DNA from: Bradyrhizobium elkanii USDA 76
GTDB taxonomy: Bacteria; Pseudomonadota; Alphaproteobacteria; Rhizobiales; Xanthobacteraceae
NCBI RefSeq assembly: GCF_023278185.1
Contig: NZ_CP066357.1
Span: forward strand, 62,001 to 126,000
DNA: 64,000 nt
Direction: 5' to 3'
Within the stretch, counting starts at the first letter, position 1; every line of letters starts with the position of its first letter. The position numbers were made by a program, and so were the translations under genes. Of this stretch, positions 45,076-53,168 are shown one piece after another. The notes beneath the pieces were generated by a model, which was not told the DNA's origin, ran no database searches, and was given only the letters and a program-made list of their open reading frames with translations.

Positions 45076-45427
45076 GCGGCACCTCCTGTGATGAGGTGGC
45101 CGAAATGCCTCTCGAGCCGATCGCTGGCCGCAGCAGAAAGTTGTGGAATCCAGCGGAGGTAATAGGCAGTCGAAACAATTGAGACGTGCCCCATGTACAT
45201 CGCAAGCTTTGGCAGATTGGATTGGACATCCGCCCCTTGCTGGTACCATCGCAACAGCGATCCGACCGCAAAGCTATGGCGAAAGTCATGCACCCGCGGG
45301 GTTCGCCCGTCGGGGCCTCGAACGTCGGCGACTTGGAATAGAGCTGGCCCCGCAAATTCGGACAGTAGCTTGAGTGAATTTTCTGCCTGACAGCGGCGAG
45401 GATTCTTGCTGCGAATCAGGAGCGAAG

Positions 45428-45733
45428 ATGACGAAGAAGAGCCGCCGGACGCATTCTCCGGCATTCAAGGCGAAGGTTGCTTTGGCTGCGGTCAAAGGAG
45501 ACAAGACACTGGCGGAGCTGGCGCAACTGTTTGATGTTCATCCGAACCAGATCACGATCTGGAAAAACCAGCTCCTGGAAGGCGCCGCCGGCGTGTTTGG
45601 GCATGACAAGACATCGGCCGAGACGCCGGTCGATTTGAAGGCGTTGCATGCCAAGATCGGCGAGCTGGCGTTGGAAAACGATTTTTTGTCCGGCGCGCTC
45701 ACCAAGGCGGGCCTGCTGAGCGCAAAGCGATGA
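45428..45733 (+). CDS. IS3-family OrfA (copy 3)
   Basis: About 101 aa, identical to OrfA of copies 1 and 2 (HTH at HPNQITIWKNQLLEG). It has a GGAGCGAAG ribosome-binding region and overlaps orfB by ATGA. Confidence 0.93.
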   Translation: MTKKSRRTHSPAFKAKVALAAVKGDKTLAELAQLFDVHPNQITIWKNQLLEGAAGVFGHDKTSAETPVDLKALHAKIGELALENDFLSGALTKAGLLSAKR

Positions 45734-46557
45734 TCGACCGCGATCATGATCTTTCTATCGTGCGCCAGGCGAAGGTCCTGAAGCTGGCTCGCAGCACGGT
45801 CTACTATGAACCTCGGCCAGTTTCGGCCGAGGACCTTGCCTTGATGCGTCGGCTCGATGAGCTGCATCTCGATTATCCCTTCGCGGGAGCGCGTATGCTG
45901 CGATCGTTGCTGCGGCGGGAGGGGGTATACGCCGGTCGCCGCCACATCGCGACGCTGATGAAGCGCATGGGGATCGAGGCGGTCTATCGTCGCCCGAACA
46001 CGAGCAAGCCGGCTCCGGGTCACAAGATCTACCCGTACCTGTTGCGCGGATTGAAGATCGAGCGGCCCGACCATGCGTGGGCAATGGACATCACCTACAT
46101 TCCGATGCGGCGTGGCTTCGTCTATCTCGCGGCGGTCGTCGATGTGTTCAGCCGACGGGTCCTGGCCCATCGCGTCTCGATCACAATGGAGGCGGCCTTC
46201 TGCGTCGAAGCGGTCCAGGAGGCGTTGGCGAAGCACGGCAGGCCCGCGATTTTCAACACGGACCAGGGCAGCCAGTTCACCAGCCTCGAGTTCACCGATG
46301 TGCTGCTGGACGCGAAGATCGCCATCAGCATGGACGGCAAGGGCGCCTGGCGCGACAACGTGTTTGTCGAGCGGCTCTGGCGCACGGTCAAATACGAAGA
46401 AGTTTATCTCCGCGCCTACGACAGCGTGTCCGAGGCGCGAGCGTCAATTGCCAAGTATCTGGCCTTCTACAATCAGGGACGCCCTCACTCGAGCCTTGAC
46501 GGGCGCACGCCCGACGAGGCTTACTTCGGCACGCAAGCTATGGTGATGGCCGCATGA
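45730..46557 (+). CDS. IS3-family transposase OrfB (copy 3)
   Basis: This 275-aa rve transposase has all three catalytic residues (MDITYIPM, NTDQGSQFTS, VERLWRTVKYEE). It differs from copy 1 by rare changes such as GRPAIF for GRPEIF. It is intact. Confidence 0.95.
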   Translation: MIDRDHDLSIVRQAKVLKLARSTVYYEPRPVSAEDLALMRRLDELHLDYPFAGARMLRSLLRREGVYAGRRHIATLMKRMGIEAVYRRPNTSKPAPGHKIYPYLLRGLKIERPDHAWAMDITYIPMRRGFVYLAAVVDVFSRRVLAHRVSITMEAAFCVEAVQEALAKHGRPAIFNTDQGSQFTSLEFTDVLLDAKIAISMDGKGAWRDNVFVERLWRTVKYEEVYLRAYDSVSEARASIAKYLAFYNQGRPHSSLDGRTPDEAYFGTQAMVMAA

Positions 46558-47413
46558 CCGTCGCCGACGATTTTGTCGTCGCTCTGGTCGGGCTACGCCC
46601 TCCCGACGCAACGACAAAATCGTAAAGCCCCGCGTTCAGCATAACCCGGCAGGAATCCACTTAAATCCAGCGGGGCGCTGTCCAAACAACCGGGGCCAGC
46701 TCTGAATAGCGTTTGGACTCCTTCCCGCAGGCCGGTACCTGTGTAGCCGCGCACGCACCCCTTGGTATTGCAAAGCAAGGGTGAATCCGCCGAATGGCTC
46801 AGAGGTGATCGCAACCGCTTCCTGAGGTACAACCTCAGCTCCCGACAGGCATCCGGCGACAACGGGACGATCCGCGACTTGTGGAACTTCGACGCACGAA
46901 TGTGCAAAATGCCATGGCGGGCATCGACGTCGGCCAAGGTGAGACGCAGCAGCTCGCCCCTACGGAGCCCCGCGGTGTAGAGCAGGACCACGGCAAGTCG
47001 CATCACCGCTGGCCGCAGCGGCGAACTTGACGTCGGAGCCAAATGATCGGCTATGGCCAACATCCTGGCGACTTCGGCCGCCCCAAAGATGACCGGCGGT
47101 GCATGGGGGCTCCGACGTGGGAAGCGATTGATATCCGGAACGAAGCAACTTGGCTCGGTACGCTGACGATAGAGACAAAAGTTGCGCACGATACGCTGGC
47201 GATTGCGCCTCGTGTTTGCAGAAAGATGACCTTGTGACACGCACCATCCCTCGAAGAGCGCTTGGTCGAGGTCAGTACAGGTGTTCTTCTCCAGAAATTG
47301 ACGCAGAGCGTCGATTACGCGCTCCTCATGAACATAGCCGCGCCCGAGTGAACGTTGCCTCTGCAAATAACGGTCCACCACTTGGTTGAACGGGATCGCC
47401 GATAAGGTCGCGC

Positions 47414-48631
47414 TCATGCCGCGTCCTCCTCGATGCCGATGGTCGCCGTTGGCAGAGGAAGCGCGACCTCTCGCAGGGCCCCGGTCTGCAGCCGGAGATA
47501 GACACAGGTGCTCTCCAGAGTTCGATGGCCGAGCAGATCACCGATCACCTTGACGCCGACACCACGATCGAGCAGACGCATCGCAAACGAATGGCGCAGG
47601 CAGTAGGAGGATGTATCCTGCAGCGGCAGACCGCTCTGACGTGCGCGCTTCTGGTAGAGATCGCCTATGGCGTAGTGCGTGAGGGGACCGACCGGGGGGC
47701 TTGCGCGGAGGAAAAGTTCGCGGTGCGCCCCGCCGGGCCGGCCGCGGCGCAGATAGCGCCTGAGGATGCGTATGGTTTGTTCGGCTAGAGGAAGCGCCAG
47801 ATCTGATCTGGTCTTGCACTGCTTGACGCGGAGCGTGCGGCTATCCCAATCGATTGAGCCAAGCGTCAGTGCGATGATCTCGGAGGGCCGCAGGCCGTAA
47901 TGCGCCATCAAATGGAGGATCGCATAGTCTCGCCAGCCAAGCCGCTCCGATCGGTCGATGGAGCGCAGCAGCCGCTTTACAAGCGGCCAAGCCAGAGCTC
48001 GAGGCGGTCGTTCACCTCGGTAGGCGCGCGGCGCGTCAATTGCGTCGAGCCGTTGCCGAATCTCGCCGTGGTCGAAGCAAAACCTAAGAAAGGCGCGGAG
48101 GCGAGCGACAACGTGCTGTAGGGTTTGTCGCTTAATGCGCCGCGCTTTGGTCATTACGAACCGATCGACTGTGGCAGCTGACAACGCATGCAGCGGGGCG
48201 CCAGCTGGCAAAGCGTACGCGAGCAAGCTCTTCACTGTTGCGATGTGCTGTTCCAGGGTCGCGCCGGTAAGGCCACGCACCTCCGATAGATACCGTCTGT
48301 AGCGACCAAGAAGTGCTGAGAACGGCTCGGGTACTGCTTCTTTGACGAACAGCCGCCTCGCGATGAGAAAACGTTCAACGGCGCGTCGGGTGCCTTGCAA
48401 TGACGCGGGGGCAAATGCTTGCGACAAGAACCGTCCTGAAACGCCGGTATCGCAATCAAGCCGCGCTGAACACATCCGGTCGAGAGCTTCCTTTAGGCCT
48501 CGTACGTGGTGGCAGGCCGTAGATCGGGCGTAGCCAGCCGAGATGAGCCAAGTAGCGAAATCTTCCAACAAAGTGCCATTGGGCGATGCCGTGTAACCCG
48601 CGTGAACCTTCCGGAATAAGTGTTCGAGCAT
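47414..48631 (-). CDS. ritA: RIT tyrosine recombinase A
   Basis: This 405-aa protein has an N-terminal arm and core-binding region (GLTGATLEQHIATVKSLLAY) and the catalytic part with LMAHYGLRPSEIIALTLGSI (Arg I), SYCLRHSFAMRLLDRGVGV (HxxR motif) and LGHRTLESTCVYLRL (H and Tyr). It is first in the operon, with the ritB start overlapping its stop. It is intact. Confidence 0.9.
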   Translation of the reverse strand: MLEHLFRKVHAGYTASPNGTLLEDFATWLISAGYARSTACHHVRGLKEALDRMCSARLDCDTGVSGRFLSQAFAPASLQGTRRAVERFLIARRLFVKEAVPEPFSALLGRYRRYLSEVRGLTGATLEQHIATVKSLLAYALPAGAPLHALSAATVDRFVMTKARRIKRQTLQHVVARLRAFLRFCFDHGEIRQRLDAIDAPRAYRGERPPRALAWPLVKRLLRSIDRSERLGWRDYAILHLMAHYGLRPSEIIALTLGSIDWDSRTLRVKQCKTRSDLALPLAEQTIRILRRYLRRGRPGGAHRELFLRASPPVGPLTHYAIGDLYQKRARQSGLPLQDTSSYCLRHSFAMRLLDRGVGVKVIGDLLGHRTLESTCVYLRLQTGALREVALPLPTATIGIEEDAA

Positions 48632-48736
48632 GGTTGCCTCCTTCGGATGAACGAGAGAGAACCACGCTACCGTCGTCAGTTATGTTGAGTAGGGACGGTC
48701 GAAGCGGCTGTTAATAGCGGGGAGAATCTAGATCGC

Positions 48737-48768
48737 TCCACATCACTGCGTGCTGCACATAAATCCAA
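48737..48768. repeat. RIT right terminal inverted repeat
   Basis: An exact 32-bp reverse complement of 43949-43980. It starts TCCACATCACTGCGTG on the plus strand and abuts the istB N-terminal part. Confidence 0.92.
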
Positions 48769-49275
48769 AATCAGAAGCTGAGCGCGGCCGAGGCTTTTGA
48801 GGAGCCGGGCGTAACGTCCGTCTCCGCGCGCGAGCGCCTCGAACAGCCTTGGAACGCGATGATAGAGGACTGATCGGTTGTCGCGGCAGGCCTTGTGGCC
48901 GAGCGCGCAGGCTAACCAACTTTTGCCCAGGCCGGTTGCCCCGGTGACGAGCAAATTCTCGTGGCGATCGATCCAGCGACCTTCGACGAGTTTGGCGAAA
49001 ACGGCGCGGTCGATGCCCCGCGGGGTGCGCAGATCGACGTCCTCGACGCAAGCAGTCTGGCGCAGTGCGGCGATCTTGAGGCGCGTGGTGAGCCGCCTGG
49101 TGTCGCGTTCGGCGGCTTCGCGGTCGACCAACAGGCCGATGCGATCTTCGAACGGCAGGGCTTCGAGATCGGGCGATCGGCGCTGCTCCTCGAAGGCCTT
49201 GGCCATTCCGGTCAGGCCAAGCTCGATCAGCCGTTCGTGGGTTGGGTGGTTAAGCATGCCGGGTCTCTCCTTGCT

Positions 49276-50817
49276 TCAGTGGAAGTAGTCGCGTCCGCGG
49301 ATGTTGCCGTGGCGCAGGGGCTGGTGCTCGAAAGATTCGTCGAAGAACGTGCGATCGAGGCCGTTCTGGAGGATCGATCTAATCGAGGCGACGGAGCGCG
49401 CCTTGATGAGGATGCCCCTCCGGCAGGCTGCGTCGAGGCGTTCGGCGCCGTAGCTTTTGACGAGCGCCAGAATGCCAAGGCAGGTTCGAAAGCCTTGTTC
49501 TGGATGGGGCCGGGCGTCGATCACGGCCTGGAAAAACGCTGCTGTCGAAGGACCGATCCGCTCGCCGGCGGCGATCACCGCGGCGGGGGTCCATTTGCCG
49601 TAGCGGCGATGGGCGCTGGGCATGTGGTCGGCGACGGTGGTGTGTCCGCGTCGGTTGGGCGCGCGGGCATGGCTGGCGATCCGCTGGCCCTTGTGGAAGA
49701 TCTCGACCGTCCGATCGTCGATACGGGCATCGACCAGCTCGCCAATCAGACGATACGGCGCGGAGTACCAATGGCCGTCGACCTCGACATGATAATCGGG
49801 AGCGAGGCGGCAGCGCTTCCAGCGTGCGAAGGCATAAGGCTGATCTGGCAGCGGGGTTAGCTTGGGTTTGTCGAGTTCGGCAAACAGTTCGGCGCGGCTT
49901 GAGCCGAAGCCACGCATTTGACGAGCATTGAGTTCGTCGACGAGTGTCTTGATGGCGGCGTTGAGCTCGGCCCGGGAAAAGAAGCGCTGATTGCGCAGCC
50001 GGGCCAGAATCCAGCGCTGGGCGATTTGCACCGCGACCTCGACCTTCGCCTTGTCTTTTGGGCGCCGCGGCCGTGCGGCGAGAATGGCCGTGCCGTAATG
50101 GCTCGCCATCTCGGCATAAGTGCGATTGAGGCCGGGATCGTAGCGGTCGGGGTTGCTGACGGCGGCTTTGAGGTTGTCGCAGACCACGAACGTCGGCGTT
50201 CCGCTCAAAAACGTGAACAAGTTGACGTGGGCCCGGATCCAGTCGGCCAAGCTCTCGCTGGGGCAGGCCTCGGCGTAGGTGTAGTTCGAAGCGCCCATCG
50301 CCGCGACGAACAGCTTCATCGGCTGCACTTCCCCGGTCAGGGGATCGACGATGTCGATGGTGTCGCCGGCGAAATCCACGAACACCTTCTCGCCGCCCAG
50401 ATGAATCTGCCGCATCGAAGGTCGGACCCGCCCCTTCCAGGCCTCGTAGGTAGTGCAGAACCACGTGTACCCGAAACCGTCGGGATTAACGGCGCGATAC
50501 TCCTCCCAGAGCAGGCGACGGGTTACGTTGCGCCGGCGGAGCTCTTTATCGATGTAGCTCCAGTCGGGCACCGGCCGCTGCGGGCTCTGAGACGCTGGTC
50601 GTGGGGCCGGGAAAAGCAAAAGCTCCAGGTCTTCATCGGTCATTCCCTCCGGAAGCGGCCAGCTCAACCCAGCAGAGCGGGCGCGGCTCAGGTAGCTGTG
50701 CACAACGCCGTTGCTGACGCCCACGCTCCGCGCGATGGCCCGCTCTGGCAGGCCTTGAAAATGTTTTAACCGAAGGACTTCCTTGATCCGGCGCATCGAC
50801 AATCTCTGGGTAGGCAT
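49276..50817 (-). CDS. istA: IS21 transposase IstA (element b)
   Basis: This 513-aa protein has an HTH at the start (MRRIKEVLRLKHFQGLPERA, then VGVSNGVVHSYLSRA). The DDE core has GEKVFVDFAGDTIDIVDPLT (D), PTFVVCDNLKAAVSNPDRYD (D) and KDKAKVEVAVQIAQRWILAR (E). It ends with a basic segment (GNIRGRDYFH). It is full length, related to IstA of element a, and lies 18 bp upstream of istB on the minus strand. Confidence 0.95.
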   Translation of the reverse strand: MPTQRLSMRRIKEVLRLKHFQGLPERAIARSVGVSNGVVHSYLSRARSAGLSWPLPEGMTDEDLELLLFPAPRPASQSPQRPVPDWSYIDKELRRRNVTRRLLWEEYRAVNPDGFGYTWFCTTYEAWKGRVRPSMRQIHLGGEKVFVDFAGDTIDIVDPLTGEVQPMKLFVAAMGASNYTYAEACPSESLADWIRAHVNLFTFLSGTPTFVVCDNLKAAVSNPDRYDPGLNRTYAEMASHYGTAILAARPRRPKDKAKVEVAVQIAQRWILARLRNQRFFSRAELNAAIKTLVDELNARQMRGFGSSRAELFAELDKPKLTPLPDQPYAFARWKRCRLAPDYHVEVDGHWYSAPYRLIGELVDARIDDRTVEIFHKGQRIASHARAPNRRGHTTVADHMPSAHRRYGKWTPAAVIAAGERIGPSTAAFFQAVIDARPHPEQGFRTCLGILALVKSYGAERLDAACRRGILIKARSVASIRSILQNGLDRTFFDESFEHQPLRHGNIRGRDYFH

Positions 50818-51366
50818 TGGACTTCCTCGTTAACCACGAGGTCATCCCTAAGCCGGTTGAGTTGTCGGCCGAAGCGCTGCAAGGCTCCGAAAGCCTTGCT
50901 CACGATCCCGCGAAATCGTTGCTCACGATCGTCTGAAATCTCTGCTCACGATCCCCTGAAATCCGCGCTCACGATCACGCGAAACGCGCATGCACCGGCC
51001 AAGGCTTCTCTCAGACAATGGCTCGTCTTACGTTGCCGGCGATCTGGCCAAGTGGCTTGAGGTTAAGGGCATCGAGCATGTGCGCGGGGCGCCGTATCAT
51101 CCTCAAACTCAGGGAAAGATCGAACGCTGGCACCAGACTCTGAAGAACCGCATTCTACTCGAGAACTACTACCTGCCCGGCGATCTCGAACGGCAGATCG
51201 AAGCCTTCGTCGAGCACTATAACAACGTCCGCTATCACGAGAGCCTGAACAACCTCACGCCGGCTGACGTCTACTTCGGCAGGGGGGAGATAATCCTCGC
51301 CGAGCGTGAACGCATCAAGCGTACAACCATCGCAAACCGCCGCTTGCAGCATCAACTGCAGGCCGC

Positions 51367-52146
51367 TTAAACTCTAACCCCTGATGAGCCAGAGCCTCCC
51401 TTCTCGAAACGCCTGATCAGTCTCAAATCATCTGCCGACGGACACACATTGTCTTCAAGACCCGTGCGACAGTGGCCGCCCAGCTCAAGCGACCAGCGAT
51501 TGAGCGTGATCTGGTCGCGCCCAATGCCAGCGCCCGTCCAGGTCGCGTCCGGGGCGAGGCGCTTCAGCGTGGCAATGTAGAAGTCGAATACTTCGCGATC
51601 GACCGGCATGGCGTTCTTCACGCCCATCACAAACTGAACGTGCAGCGAACCTCTTATTTTGTCGACTTTTTGCATCTCGACGGCCTTGAAGATCATCGAC
51701 AGATCAAATGCCTCGATCTCGGGCTTCACACCATACGTGCGCATCTCGGATGCGAGCCACTCCACCAAGTCAGGGCTATTCTCGTAGACCCGTGTCGGGA
51801 AGTTGCACGAGCCGGTGGAAAGCGAGCACATATCAGGCTTGAGCGGGATCATGCCACCACGCTCGCGCCCGGCGCCGGAGCGGCCACCCGTCGAGAGCTG
51901 GATGACCATGCCGGGACAGTGCTTACGCAGGCCCTCGACCAGCCTTCGAAAGCGCTCGGGGTCGGATGTGGGTGAACCATCGTCCTTGCGCATATGCGCG
52001 TGGACCAAGGTGGCGCCGGCCTCGAAAGCCGCCTGCGTCGACTCGATCTGCTCGCTAACGGTTATGGGCACCGCCGGGTTGTCGGACTTCTGCGGGAGTG
52101 AGCCGGTGATGGCGACCGTAATGATGCAAGGCGTGGTCATCGTCAT
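51367..52146 (-). CDS. BKACE-family enzyme (3-keto-5-aminohexanoate cleavage type), 3' end replaced
   Basis: This TIM-barrel enzyme family cleaves a beta-keto acid with acetyl-CoA. Seen here are PCIITVAITGSLPQKSDNPA, the zinc-site segment GATLVHAHMRKDDGSPTSDP (HxH), LSTGGRSGAGRERG, the middle EIEAFDLSMIF, and LELGGHCRTGLEDNVCPSAD near the end. The usual C-terminal helix is missing: after RLIRRF the frame reads through the right end of the nested IS3 element (GGSGSSGVRV). About 10-20 native residues are lost. It lies at the 3' side of the minus-strand cluster 51.4-57.3 kb. Activity is possible but uncertain. Confidence 0.85.
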   Translation of the reverse strand: MTMTTPCIITVAITGSLPQKSDNPAVPITVSEQIESTQAAFEAGATLVHAHMRKDDGSPTSDPERFRRLVEGLRKHCPGMVIQLSTGGRSGAGRERGGMIPLKPDMCSLSTGSCNFPTRVYENSPDLVEWLASEMRTYGVKPEIEAFDLSMIFKAVEMQKVDKIRGSLHVQFVMGVKNAMPVDREVFDFYIATLKRLAPDATWTGAGIGRDQITLNRWSLELGGHCRTGLEDNVCPSADDLRLIRRFEKGGSGSSGVRV

Positions 52147-52179
52147 CCCACAACACATATTAGCAGTTTCGTCTCATGC

Positions 52180-52442
52180 GTGATTACGTCGGCGACAATA
52201 CTCCCGGGAGCTAGTTGCGAGGCATCGAGTGGCAACATGTCCAGATCACCCATAGCTAACGCGACTGCTTCTTCGCCGAATTGGTTCACCGTCTCCGACC
52301 CAAAGATCACTCTCGAAGGCAAAGGTTGGTAGACAACCCGATTGCATGAGCACCCCGGAAGGATGGCAGCTGCGCTAGCGGCTAAGCCGCGAGGCGCGGC
52401 GTCTCGGCGTCGATCACTTCGATTGATTCGCCCTTCAGCCAA
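52180..52442 (-). pseudogene. Chimeric debris: maleylacetate reductase start joined to an AroE-like end
   Basis: The frame reads RVVYQPLPSRVIFGSETVNQ, like the N-terminus of iron-type maleylacetate reductases. It then reads DLDMLPLDASQLAPGSIVAD, like the end of shikimate/quinate dehydrogenases. Neither is complete and the two do not belong together, so this is a deletion scar. It overlaps the 3' end of the SnoaL-like gene. Confidence 0.5.
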
Positions 52443-53023
52443 TGAGCGCCTTTAATATAAAGCGCATCGACTTCCGGCCCCGTCAGGCCCGGCATGTCGG
52501 CCTTGACCGAATAACCGATGCCTACCTGCAGGTAGGCAAGGTGGCGATATCCCTCGGGGAAGCTCATCAATCGCGTCCAATCGAGCTTTAACGTCGCCGT
52601 CGGATCAACGGGGTCAATACGATCTTTTTCATAAATCGGCTGGCGTAGAACAAAGCCCCAACGTTCCGCTCGCTTTTCAAGAAAATCGTAAAAGCGTCCC
52701 GTGCAGACGACATCACAAACTACGCTTTCCACTTTGGCGCGTTGGCTAATTCTCATTCTTGTCTGCGCAATTGCGCGATCACCTGCGATATCAATGGAGC
52801 TGCCTCCCAAAAAATGCAGGATGCGAACGCCGCCATTGAATCGTTCTCGGCTCACCTTGATGAATTCGTCACCGGTGCCTTGGAACCAGGTGGTTATCAT
52901 TCGTCCCCCCTCATGCCAGACCGTGCTCAATCGCTCCCAATCGGCCGCGTCGCGCCACACGGTCCAGTTTTCAAGAAGATCCCTGATAGCCAGGCGATCA
53001 ATGAGCTCTTCTGTGACTGCCAT
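52382..53023 (-). CDS. SnoaL-like/NTF2-fold protein
   Basis: This 213-aa protein starts with an NTF2-type helix (MAVTEELIDRLAIRDLLENW) and WERLSTVWHEGGRMITTWFQ, the pattern of SnoaL_4 polyketide-cyclase or dehydratase-like enzymes. It is longer than a minimal SnoaL domain (about 140), with a C-terminal extension ending in ETPRLAA. Such proteins isomerise, cyclise or dehydrate small molecules. It lies 145 bp downstream of the adenylation-thioesterase synthetase and is probably co-transcribed. The substrate is unknown. Confidence 0.75.
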   Translation of the reverse strand: MAVTEELIDRLAIRDLLENWTVWRDAADWERLSTVWHEGGRMITTWFQGTGDEFIKVSRERFNGGVRILHFLGGSSIDIAGDRAIAQTRMRISQRAKVESVVCDVVCTGRFYDFLEKRAERWGFVLRQPIYEKDRIDPVDPTATLKLDWTRLMSFPEGYRHLAYLQVGIGYSVKADMPGLTGPEVDALYIKGAHWLKGESIEVIDAETPRLAA

Positions 53024-53168
53024 CGAAACTTCCTCCTCTCTTTATTTGCAAGAACAGATCACGTAGGACCAGCTCGCCCGCGTCGTCATTCAACTGAAAT
53101 AACCCTCATAATCAGCATCGCCGAAAGATTTGTCCCTTTCATGAGTACGATTCGCCGACCGCAGGTTT

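Larger units (their letters stand above)
45340..46703 (+). mobile_element. IS3-family element, copy 3
   Basis: This complete 1364-bp element has AGAGCTGGCCCCG ends and the flanking repeat GAAT (45336-45339 and 46704-46707). It is inserted in ritB in the opposite orientation. It is the innermost layer of the nest. Confidence 0.94.
45072..47417 (-). pseudogene. ritB: RIT tyrosine recombinase B, interrupted by IS3 copy 3
   Basis: The N-terminal part (47417 to 46704) covers the core-binding domain (VVDRYLQRQRSLGRGYVHEE) and Arg I (YTAGLRRGELLRLTLADVD). The C-terminal part (45339 to 45072) has RVHDFRHSFAVGSLLRWYQ (HxxR) and MGHVSIVSTAYYLRW (Tyr). IS3 copy 3 lies between them, with GAAT repeated at both junctions. 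The start overlaps the ritA stop (ATGA). Confidence 0.9.
43923..48768 (-). mobile_element. RIT (recombinase-in-trio) element
   Basis: Three different tyrosine recombinases lie in a row with 4-bp overlaps (ritA, ritB, ritC), bounded by a perfect 32-bp inverted repeat (43949-43980 and 48737-48768; core TTTATGTGCAGCACGC). This is the defining organisation of RIT elements. The length without IS3 copy 3 is about 3.5 kb. It is inserted in istB of IS21-b at TTGGAT. Since ritB is broken by IS3 copy 3, this copy is probably immobile now. Confidence 0.88.
43662..49257 (-). pseudogene. istB: IS21 helper IstB (element b), interrupted in Walker B by the RIT element
   Basis: The N-terminal part (49257 to about 48763) has LLVTGATGLGKSWLACALGH (Walker A) and ends at RAQLLILD. 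The C-terminal part (about 43928 to 43662) resumes as [20 protein letters not shown] with [10 protein letters not shown]. The hexamer TTGGAT (Leu-Asp of Walker B) is present at both junctions. The break lies at the same codons as in istB of element a. Confidence 0.92.
43565..50990 (-). mobile_element. IS21-family element b, carrying a RIT element in istB
   Basis: The ends are TGCGGATTTCACGGATCGTG and, on the complement of the right end, TGCGCGTTTCGCGTGATCGT. It is flanked by the 8-bp duplication TGCACCGG (43557-43564 and 50991-50998). Repeats of the type CGATCGTGAGCA occur three times at the left end (43575-43637) and four times at the right (50898-50990). It carries istA and istB on the minus strand; istB is split by the RIT element. 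Confidence 0.94.
38812..51370 (+). pseudogene. IS3 OrfB of the nested element, in three pieces
   Basis: The pieces are 38812-38930 (MRYPASEKAEIIQLVEQSHL to ATFYRWY), 43068-43564 (WYDRYREGGPGALDD, DDE first Asp in NQLWQTDFTYLKITGWGWYY, to the HR before the break) and 50991-51370 (RPRLLSDNGSSYVAGDLAKW with the second Asp, QGKIERWHQTLKNRILLEN with the Glu, to LQHQLQAA). Joined across the 7-bp GCTGGTA and 8-bp TGCACCGG duplications they give one full-length transposase. It was hit twice by IS21-type elements. Confidence 0.93.
34339..51405 (+). mobile_element. IS3-family element inflated to 17 kb by nested insertions
   Basis: The left end (GGAGGGAGGATTTCTGGTTC near 34352) and the right end (complement of GAAGGGAGGCTCTGGCTCAT near 51403) are related inverted repeats. 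Removing an IS110 with its internal IS21 (34742-38788) and two IS21 elements (38931-43074 and 43565-50998, each counted with one target duplication) restores a continuous element with orfA and orfB in ATGA overlap. All joins restore the reading frame, so the insertions are clean. The outer end positions are approximate. Confidence 0.88.

Noticed and set aside
44929..45162. Small plus-strand ORFs across the RIT genes
   Set aside because: Antisense shadows of ritB and ritC, which have overlapping starts and stops and all catalytic residues.
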